In this document: positions 36,301-43,275 of the stretch, one piece after another | Layout of the letters: each line of letters begins with the position of its first letter | Numbering within the stretch: the stretch's first letter is position 1 | Source of the DNA: Nostoc parmelioides FACHB-3921 | GTDB taxonomy: Bacteria > Cyanobacteriota > Cyanobacteriia > Cyanobacteriales > Nostocaceae | Reading direction: 5' to 3' | Length of the DNA stretch: 64,000 nt | NCBI RefSeq assembly: GCF_014696625.1 | Contig: NZ_JACJQL010000028.1 | Location: 25,564-89,563 of the forward strand | Notes under the pieces: generated by a model | Told to the model about the DNA's origin: nothing | Seen by the model: the letters and a program-made list of their open reading frames with translations, nothing else | The model's database searches: none | Made by a program: the position numbers and the translations under genes

Positions 36301-38049
36301 CCTTGTATTTTAGTCTCACCGAGTGAGATTTACCAAAAATTATCATCCAGTCATTATCAAATTAATCCGCACCAATTTGATGATTTTCAAAAATTATTAG
36401 TAGATATTTCTCAACCCGTAACCAAAGTAGTTTATCTATGGGGTTTAGATAGTTCCATAGATTTAGAAAATTCTCAAACTCAGTGCTACAGTTTGCTGTA
36501 TTTAGTACAAGCATTAGCTAAAATTAACACTAAGATTGCGCCTCAACTGTGGATTGGCACACAACAAGCTCAAGCCGTAACACCAAGCCATAATCAAATT
36601 AATGTTGCCCAAACACCTTTATGGGGCATGGGTCAGGTCATAGCCCTAGAATATCCTCATCTTTGGGGAGGATTAATTGATTTTGAAAATCAGCATTTTT
36701 CGGCAACTGCCATAATTGCAGAGATGACCGCAAAAACTGGAGAAGACCGGGTAGCATTTCGGGATGGTAAACGGTATGTTGCCCGCTTGATGCCAATTTC
36801 TACCCCATTACCCACACCTAAACCCTTAATTAGTGATGGCAGTTATTTAATTACCGGTGGTTTAGGGGCTTTAGGACTCACTTTAGCAGAATGGTTGGTA
36901 CAACAAGGAGCGCGTCATTTAGTTTTAACTAGTCGTCAAGGGTTGTTAAATCAGTCTGAGGAAAAACAACAAAAAATCCGTGCCTTAGAAAATCGAGGGG
37001 CAACTGTCAAAGTTGTAGCGGCTGATGTTAGTGATTATCAGCAGATGTCTCAACTGTTTGCCCAAATCCAGTTAAATTCTCCCAAGTTGCGCGGAATTAT
37101 TCATGCAGCCGGGGTATTAAATGATTGTTCGATTTCCCAAATGGATTTGGAAACCTTTGCCAAAGTATTTCAGCCTAAAGTTACAGGTGCATGGAATCTC
37201 CATCAACTCACCCAGGAATTATCCTTAGATTTCTTTGTTTGCTTTTCTTCCATGTCTGCACTACTGGGTTCACGGGGTCAACTTCATTATGCTGCTGCCA
37301 ACTCTTTCTTAGATGGGCTAATTTACCACCGTCAGACCTTAGGTTTACCGGGTTTAAGCATTAACTGGGGGCCTTGGGCTGAGGGGGGTATGGCTACCCA
37401 AGGTTATGAGGTGGGCTTAAAACGGATGGGGATTGAACCCTTAGAACCCACAGCCGCCCTGCAAGTTCTCGGTGGTTTGCTGGGGAGTGCATCGGTGCAA
37501 ACGATGGTAGCAGCCATTAATTGGTCTGCTTTTGGGAAGATTGTTGCTGCTAAAGGACGAGTAGCTTTTTTAGAAGCATTATTGACCCAGGAAAGTCAAG
37601 ATGGTGGCAATGGTGAGAGTTTTTGCCAAAAATTAGCAGCCGCACCCCTTCATCGACGAGCTGCTTTACTCACCACCCAAGTACAACAAGAAGTTGCCCA
37701 GGTATTAGGTCACAGTGGGTCTTATGTCCCGGAAATTGATCAGGGCTTTTTCGATATGGGGATGGATTCTCTGATGTCTGTGCAATTGCGGCATAGTCTT
37801 GAAGCTTTACTTGCTGTTTCTCTCCCCTCAACTTTGGTATTTGAATGCCCCTCTATTGGTGATGTGGTGAGTTATTTAATGCGGGAAGTGTTTGCTTGGC
37901 AACTCGATGCTAGTGATGGGTCTGCGATGGAATCACCAGCCAGTGTAGTTATAGAAAATACCATCGCCCAACTAGAGGGATTATCCACAGCAGAAACTGA
38001 AGCCCTGATGGAACAAGAAATCGCCGAATTACAAGCATTGCTGTCTTAA
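33340..38049 (+). CDS. Type I PKS: KS-AT-KR-ACP
   Basis: A 1569-aa module for one reduced extension. KS about 1-425 with Cys172 (DTACSSS), His307 (HGTGT) and His347 (NIGH). AT about 525-830 with Ser619 in GHSLGE and YAFHS at 721-725, closer to malonyl HAFH than methylmalonyl YASH. KR structural half about 945-1150, catalytic half 1165-1345 with GGLGALG, Ser1303/1304, Tyr1317 and Asn1321; LND at 1260-1262 resembles the B-type LDD mark. ACP about 1445-1515 with Ser1477 (GMDS). There is no DH or ER. The last 30 residues (TIAQLEGLSTAETEALMEQE) look like a docking helix for the next protein. KS starts at residue 1, so it takes its substrate from a separate carrier, probably the 32758 ACP. Confidence 0.95.
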   Translation: MEPIAIIGIGCRFPGADSPQAFWQLLSNGVDAITEIPADRWHIDEFYDRNPETPGKMNSRYGGFLSQVDGFDPHFFGISPREALLMDPQQRLLLEVAWEALEDAGIVREQLAGSKTGVFVGISTNDYSRIHSGYAHNPQGYDLTGNSINIAAGRLSYLFNLRGPSLAVDTACSSSLVAVHLACQSIWNQESSMAIASGVNLVLSPIGNIALSKLKALSPDGRCKTFDESANGYVRSEGAGCIILKPLAQALADHDPIYAVIRGSAINHDGRSKGLTVPYGPAQEALIRQALQQAQVQPQEISYVELHGTGTPLGDPIEAMAIGAVLGEGRDAAHPCLVGAVKSNIGHLEAAAGIASIIKMALALKYQQIPPSLHFHQPNPYIPFDQLPLRVQTSLIPWPKSQYGAKAGVSSFGFSGTNAHVILEGVSSFNSPEQQTCKFPHLLPLSAHTPAAVQTLALGYQDLINAQKLTPEFVQNLCYSASVRRTHQSYRSAVVVNSPEDLPSCLQALATADITTQTKQSKRKPKVAFVFSGQGPQWWAMGRELLAQEPVFRAVIEECDALIQKYAQWSLLTEFAVPESQSRFQETEIAQPALFALQVGLAHLWRAWGIEPKAVVGHSLGEVAAAHFAGVLSLEDAVHLICHRGRLMQQATGNGKMLAVELPVTEVEPLLVAWAGQLEIAAINSPTATVISGQSQALEAFVTQLQQQHPDIFYKELPVNYAFHSQQMAPFAEALVEKLSHIQPQAGSLAVFSTVTGDKQAGQKFNADYWGQNLRHTVCFAPALTALIQSGYTQFVEISPHPVLSGYINACLRKQEVDGVILPSLKRGFGERATLLKSLGTLYTLGHAVNWQSLYPDGCQMVDLPLYPWQRESYWVSESQPQFQKAQPASSLLNLLLAGKTEQLTQELSKHHQLSPEAKQFIPQLLELLATGKSTGKITQDLSNARYGIEWQLSPLTVDNKTSQAETWLIFSDNQGLGQELAAVVNDPCILVSPSEIYQKLSSSHYQINPHQFDDFQKLLVDISQPVTKVVYLWGLDSSIDLENSQTQCYSLLYLVQALAKINTKIAPQLWIGTQQAQAVTPSHNQINVAQTPLWGMGQVIALEYPHLWGGLIDFENQHFSATAIIAEMTAKTGEDRVAFRDGKRYVARLMPISTPLPTPKPLISDGSYLITGGLGALGLTLAEWLVQQGARHLVLTSRQGLLNQSEEKQQKIRALENRGATVKVVAADVSDYQQMSQLFAQIQLNSPKLRGIIHAAGVLNDCSISQMDLETFAKVFQPKVTGAWNLHQLTQELSLDFFVCFSSMSALLGSRGQLHYAAANSFLDGLIYHRQTLGLPGLSINWGPWAEGGMATQGYEVGLKRMGIEPLEPTAALQVLGGLLGSASVQTMVAAINWSAFGKIVAAKGRVAFLEALLTQESQDGGNGESFCQKLAAAPLHRRAALLTTQVQQEVAQVLGHSGSYVPEIDQGFFDMGMDSLMSVQLRHSLEALLAVSLPSTLVFECPSIGDVVSYLMREVFAWQLDASDGSAMESPASVVIENTIAQLEGLSTAETEALMEQEIAELQALLS

Positions 38050-38063
38050 AGGAGAAATTTTAA

Positions 38064-41000
38064 ATGCAAACTCAAGACTTAACACCTTTACAAAAAGCTA
38101 TTATTGCCCTGAAAGAAGCCCGTACAAAGATTGAAACCTTAGAACGGACGCAAAACGAACCAATTGCTATTGTGGGCATGGGTTGTCGTTTTCCTGGGGA
38201 TGCCAACAACCCAGAAAAATTTTGGGAGTTATTGCGTCAAGGAAAAAATGGCATTACCACAGTACCGCCCCAACGGTGGGATATTGATGCCTATTACGAT
38301 GATGATCCTGATGTTCCCAATAAAATGTATGCCCGTCATGGGGGCTTTATTAACAACGTTGATCAGTTTGATCCGCAATTTTTTGGCATTACCCCCAGAG
38401 AAGCGATCGCCCTTGACCCCCAACAACGGCTATTGCTAGAAGTAAGTTGGGAAGCCCTAGAAAATGCGGGAATTGCCCCACAAAAGCTGACAGGTACGCA
38501 AACAGGGGTGTTTGTTGGTATTGGTATAGATGACTATGCTAAACGGCAAATTAAACATCACATTCCCATTGATGCCTACACGGGATCGGGCAATGCTTTT
38601 TGTTTTGCGGCAGGACGTTTATCTTATCTCTTGGGACTGCAAGGGCCAAGTTTAGCCATTGATACAGCTTGTTCTACCTCTTTAGTCACCATTCATTTGG
38701 CTTGTCAAAGTTTACGCAATGGTGAGTGTAACTTGGCTTTAGCCGGGGGCGTGAGTTTAATGCTGTCCCCCGAAGTTACCCTGTATTTATCTAAAACCCG
38801 CGCCCTTTCTCCTGATGGTCGTTGTAAAACCTTTGACCGAGATGCCAATGGCTACGTACGCGGTGAAGGTTGTGGGATGGTAGTTCTCAAACGTCTCAGT
38901 AGTGCCGTTGCTGATGGAGATCATATTTTAGCGGTAATTCGTGGCTCGGCAGTTAATCAAGATGGTGCTAGCAGTGGGTTGACGGTTCCTAATGGGACAG
39001 CTCAACAAGCAGTGATTCGTCAAGCTTTGGCTAATGCCAAGGCGACACCAGAACAAATTAGCTATCTGGAAGCCCACGGGACGGGAACTGCTTTGGGCGA
39101 TCCCATTGAAGTGCGGGCTATTGATAATGTTTTTGGTAAAGGACGTTCCCCAAATCATCCCCTGATTCTCGGTTCGGTGAAAACCAATATTGGTCACTTA
39201 GAAATTGCTGCTGGGATGGCAAGTTTGTTGAAAGTGATCTTATCCTTGCAACATCAAGAAATTCCTCCCCATCTTCATTTTCAAGAACTCAACCCCGATT
39301 TAGCTGCTTCGGCCAAGTCTTTAAAGATTCCTACCAGCGTTATTCCTTGGCAACCTACAGAACAACCGAGAATGGCGGGAATTAGTTCATTTGGGTTAAG
39401 TGGAACTAATGCTCATATCATTATTGAAGAACCACCCCAGTTAACGGTTACTCAGGCGGAAGTCGATCGCCCGCTTCATGTTTTAATGTTATCGGCAAAA
39501 AGTGAAGCTGCTTTACACACCTTAGCTGCTGATTGGGAAAATTTGTTACGCAACCATCCTGAAACAAATTTTGCGGATTTGGCATTTAGTGCCAATACCG
39601 GAAGGGGAAGCTTTAATCATCGCTTGGCAATCATCGCCCAATCAACCGCACAAGCAAGGCAAAATTTAGCCGCTTTTAATCAAAAACAACCATCCTTGAA
39701 CGTTTTCAGTCAAGAAGTAGAAAAGGGCAGACAACCGAAAATAGCCTTTTTATTCACCGGACAAGGATCTCAATATGTGGGTATGGGCAGACAACTCTAT
39801 GAAACCCAACCCACATTCCGTCAAGCGTTAGACGAATGCGATCGCCTATTACAACCTTACTTAAAAGAATCCTTATTAAGTGTTTTATATCCCCAAACTC
39901 CCACAGCCAACCCCCTAATCAACCAAACTGCTTATACCCAAACTGCCTTATTTGCTATTGAATATGCTTTGTGTAAACTATGGCAATCATGGGGCATTCA
40001 ACCCCAGGGAGTCTTGGGTCATAGTGTAGGCGAATATGTAGCGGCTTGTATCGCTGGTGTATATAGTCTCCAAGAAGGCATAGAATTAATTGCCCAACGG
40101 GGACAACTAATGCAGGCCTTACCCCAAACAGGGACGATGGCGGCTGTATTTGCTCCGGTGGAAACTGTGGCGAGAGCGATCGCTCCTTACGCTAACGAAG
40201 TGACGATTGCTACTATTAATAGCCCGGAAAATGTGGTGATTTCTGGGGTGAAAGCAGCGATCGCTGCGGTGCAAGCTGATTTGATTGCCCAGGGAATTGA
40301 TGTCCGTCCTCTGCAAGTCTCCCATGCCTTCCATTCTCCTATGATGGAACCTATGTTAGGGGAATTTAAGCAAGTAGCAGCGAAGATTAATTACCAAACT
40401 CCTCGCATCGATTGGATTTCTAGCGTGACAGGGGCAGAAATTACCCACAGTATCGATGCCGAATATTGGTGTCAGCAAATACGTGATTGTGTGCAGTTTG
40501 CACCCGCGATGGAGACATTAGCCCAACAAGGTTATGATGTATTGATCGAAATTGGCCCCCATCCTGTTTTAACTAGACTGGGAAAACAAACTTTATCCGA
40601 TCCCAAAATCCTCTGGTTACCATCTTTGCATCGAGAACAAGATAATTGGCAATCTTTATTACAGAGTGTTGCCACCTTATCAGTTCATGGTGTAGCCATT
40701 GACTGGTCTGGGTTTGAGCAAGATTATGTTCGTCGTCGTCTGACTATACCTACCTATCCTTTCCAAAGACAACGGTATTGGTTAGCCGAAGCAGAATCTA
40801 CTCAACCAGAAGTTATACCTGTTGCTGCCATTTCCCCGGAAACATCAACAATTGTTGCAGCCACGGAAACCTTAGAAAGCCAGATTCTCTCCTTAGTGGC
40901 GAAGATTACCGGGATGAATCCTCAACAACTCAGTCTGGATGCCACTTTAGAAGGGGGTTTAGGCTTAGACTCAATTATGATGACCCAATTAATGAATGGG

Positions 41001-43067
41001 ATTATCAAATTTATTCCCCCAGGACAAAGGGAAAGTTTCCATCAGGTGTTTTCTCTGCGGGATTTAATGCAAATATCAAATTTAGGAGAACTGTTAAAGG
41101 TTCTAGAACCGTGGCAAACTGTTGATTTACAAGAGACCACAGCAGTTGATGTAGTCCCATCTGCTGATATTCCCGCAATAGATCAGACAAGTGATGTTGT
41201 AGACATTCTCCATAGTCAATTACCTCTATTAGTAAGTTACTGGAGTCTCAATTCCAATAGTTTGTTTACCAAGGTACAAATTGAAGGTGACTTTAACCTG
41301 GAGATTGCTCAACAAAGTTGGCAAGCATTGATAGATAGACATCCCATGTTAAGGGCGCGGTTCCACATCCCCCAAGGGGCAACAAGCTTTGCAGACTATC
41401 AATTGCAAGTCTTGAAAAATCCCACCCCTCCGGCTATTCCCCTCAAGGATATCAGACATCTTGCTTCTGAGGAACAAACACAAGCGATCGCTCAAGAAGT
41501 AAACTATTGGTTAAATTATCGCTGGTCATTAACCCAATGGCCATTACATGGATTCTCAGTGTTACAACTATCTGATTCCGTCTATCAACTGTTCTTGGGA
41601 AATGAACATTTGATTGCTGATGGTTTGAGTAATCATGTAATTATCCGAGAATTTCTGGAAATCTATCGCGCTCTTATTGATCAAGATACCCCTGACCTTC
41701 CCCCGGCTGTATCAGTCGCTGATTATCAAGCCCAGGTGCAAGCAATGAACGCTTGGCAAGATGTTGATGAAGACCGAGCTTTAGCAGCATACAACAACTC
41801 TCAACGTCACACTGCTTACCTGTGGAATCCCCAGCAAAAGATTCGTCAGCAAAATCCTTTATTTGATAATCAAAAATATATCCTGTCTGCGGAAACCACT
41901 GCCAAGTTAATCACCAAAACCCGTGAATGGCGAGTACCAATGAATACCCTCCTTTTAGGGGCATTTATTAAAACTGTGGCCAAATTGGATACCACCTCAG
42001 AAAAAATTGGTATTCAAATCCCTACAAGCGGTCGGGTGTATCCGGGAGTGGATGCGTCAGGAGTGATTAGTAGTTTTGCTCAAAATTTAGCCCTGAGTTT
42101 TGCCCCACCCCAAGGACAACAAGATTGGCAGACATTTCTCACCGAAATTCAGGAAACGGTTCAACAACACATTGGTAGTGGTTTAGACAGAGCGCAAACC
42201 AGACAAATGGGAGTAATTTTCCGGGATAGTTTCGTCTTAGAAAATGGCAGGATTCCAGACCACAGCCTTTCGTTAATCCAAGGAGCTTTAAAATCTAACT
42301 TGTATCTTCCTTATACAGGTCAAACCCACATTCATCCTTATTATGGGTCTTTATCTGTGACTGAGTATCAAGCAGGGGGGATGAATGCTTCCGGAACAAT
42401 TGATATTTTGCAAGAAATTTTTGATAGTCGTCTGCACTTGTTTGCTAGCTACGATAGCAACACCTTTGATGTGTCTGTAATTGATAATTTGATGAAATCC
42501 TATCTAGCACACATTGAAGAATTAGCTACCTTACCAATTGAAGAACAATTTTCCTCAGCATTGGTCTCTCCTATCTTTATCAATAAAGATATTGGGAAAA
42601 ACTTACGCCAAATTACTTCCGAAATTTGCCACTGGGAGATTGCAGAATCGGAAATGAGTGATGATTTAGAAGCAGATTTAGGACTCGATTCTCTAGAGCT
42701 AATTCGTTTGGTGACTCGCTTAGAAAGCGTCTATGGCAAAAATTATCGTCAAGCCCTCCTAAATTGCCGCACCTTACAGGAAATGGCAGTAATTTTAGCA
42801 CCACCCAAAACTCCTGTGACTAATCCACAAATTTCTACCAACTTACGACAAGTTACCTCCGAAATCTGCCATTGGGCAATTGAAGAATCAGAAATGAGTG
42901 ATGATTTAGAAGCGGATTTAGGACTCGATTCTTTAGAGCTAATTCGTTTGGTGACCCGCTTAGAAAGCGTCTATGGCAAAAATTATCGTCAAGCTCTCCT
43001 GAATTGCCGCACTTTACAAGAGATGGTGGTTGTATTGAGTGCTGAAACCCTAGCCATCAGTGCGTAG
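38064..43067 (+). CDS. PKS/condensation hybrid: KS-AT-ACP-C-ACP-ACP
   Basis: 1667 aa, 14 bp after the first PKS with AAAGGAG ahead of ATG 38064. An N-terminal docking helix (1-30) is followed by KS with Cys203, His338, His378. AT has Ser654 (GHSVGE) and HAFHS (754-758, malonyl type). ACP1 has Ser970 (GLGLDS). A condensation-type domain spans about 1045-1500; its active site reads EHLIADG (1181-1187), so the first His of HHxxxDG is Glu but the catalytic second His is kept. ACP2 (Ser1543) and ACP3 (Ser1623) are tandem carriers 80 residues apart and 60/65 identical. No KR, so its extension leaves a beta-keto group. The C domain may join the chain on ACP1 to an acceptor on ACP2/3 (inference). Confidence 0.93.
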   Translation: MQTQDLTPLQKAIIALKEARTKIETLERTQNEPIAIVGMGCRFPGDANNPEKFWELLRQGKNGITTVPPQRWDIDAYYDDDPDVPNKMYARHGGFINNVDQFDPQFFGITPREAIALDPQQRLLLEVSWEALENAGIAPQKLTGTQTGVFVGIGIDDYAKRQIKHHIPIDAYTGSGNAFCFAAGRLSYLLGLQGPSLAIDTACSTSLVTIHLACQSLRNGECNLALAGGVSLMLSPEVTLYLSKTRALSPDGRCKTFDRDANGYVRGEGCGMVVLKRLSSAVADGDHILAVIRGSAVNQDGASSGLTVPNGTAQQAVIRQALANAKATPEQISYLEAHGTGTALGDPIEVRAIDNVFGKGRSPNHPLILGSVKTNIGHLEIAAGMASLLKVILSLQHQEIPPHLHFQELNPDLAASAKSLKIPTSVIPWQPTEQPRMAGISSFGLSGTNAHIIIEEPPQLTVTQAEVDRPLHVLMLSAKSEAALHTLAADWENLLRNHPETNFADLAFSANTGRGSFNHRLAIIAQSTAQARQNLAAFNQKQPSLNVFSQEVEKGRQPKIAFLFTGQGSQYVGMGRQLYETQPTFRQALDECDRLLQPYLKESLLSVLYPQTPTANPLINQTAYTQTALFAIEYALCKLWQSWGIQPQGVLGHSVGEYVAACIAGVYSLQEGIELIAQRGQLMQALPQTGTMAAVFAPVETVARAIAPYANEVTIATINSPENVVISGVKAAIAAVQADLIAQGIDVRPLQVSHAFHSPMMEPMLGEFKQVAAKINYQTPRIDWISSVTGAEITHSIDAEYWCQQIRDCVQFAPAMETLAQQGYDVLIEIGPHPVLTRLGKQTLSDPKILWLPSLHREQDNWQSLLQSVATLSVHGVAIDWSGFEQDYVRRRLTIPTYPFQRQRYWLAEAESTQPEVIPVAAISPETSTIVAATETLESQILSLVAKITGMNPQQLSLDATLEGGLGLDSIMMTQLMNGIIKFIPPGQRESFHQVFSLRDLMQISNLGELLKVLEPWQTVDLQETTAVDVVPSADIPAIDQTSDVVDILHSQLPLLVSYWSLNSNSLFTKVQIEGDFNLEIAQQSWQALIDRHPMLRARFHIPQGATSFADYQLQVLKNPTPPAIPLKDIRHLASEEQTQAIAQEVNYWLNYRWSLTQWPLHGFSVLQLSDSVYQLFLGNEHLIADGLSNHVIIREFLEIYRALIDQDTPDLPPAVSVADYQAQVQAMNAWQDVDEDRALAAYNNSQRHTAYLWNPQQKIRQQNPLFDNQKYILSAETTAKLITKTREWRVPMNTLLLGAFIKTVAKLDTTSEKIGIQIPTSGRVYPGVDASGVISSFAQNLALSFAPPQGQQDWQTFLTEIQETVQQHIGSGLDRAQTRQMGVIFRDSFVLENGRIPDHSLSLIQGALKSNLYLPYTGQTHIHPYYGSLSVTEYQAGGMNASGTIDILQEIFDSRLHLFASYDSNTFDVSVIDNLMKSYLAHIEELATLPIEEQFSSALVSPIFINKDIGKNLRQITSEICHWEIAESEMSDDLEADLGLDSLELIRLVTRLESVYGKNYRQALLNCRTLQEMAVILAPPKTPVTNPQISTNLRQVTSEICHWAIEESEMSDDLEADLGLDSLELIRLVTRLESVYGKNYRQALLNCRTLQEMVVVLSAETLAISA
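42592..43041 (+). repeat. Tandem 240-bp ACP-coding duplication
   Basis: Codons for LRQ(I/V)TSEICHW through LQEM occur twice, 240 bp apart. The copies differ at 5 of 65 residues and few third positions, suggesting recent duplication or gene conversion. Confidence 0.9.
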
Positions 43068-43073
43068 GAACCA

Positions 43074-43117
43074 GAAACCGGGTTTTATCTATTCCTAATT
43101 ACCGTAAACCCGGTTTC
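43074..43117. terminator. 12-bp perfect inverted repeat after the second PKS
   Basis: GAAACCGGGTTT (43074-43085) pairs with AAACCCGGTTTC (43106-43117) around a 20-nt loop, 7 bp after the stop. T-rich but interrupted sequence follows. It may reduce read-through or be a dispersed hairpin of the CCAGAAACCGGGTTT type. Confidence 0.5.
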
Positions 43118-43275
43118 GTTGGTTTTGAGGTTTTATTCTAATTGTTTTTATCACCTTTCTTACCTTACTGAGGTACAAAAAACAATAATTAAACGCATAT
43201 AAACACCGATAAACGCAGATAAATTTGTATTCCAACAGACTAGTAAACGCTATAGTAGCAAGGATATCTTTAAAT

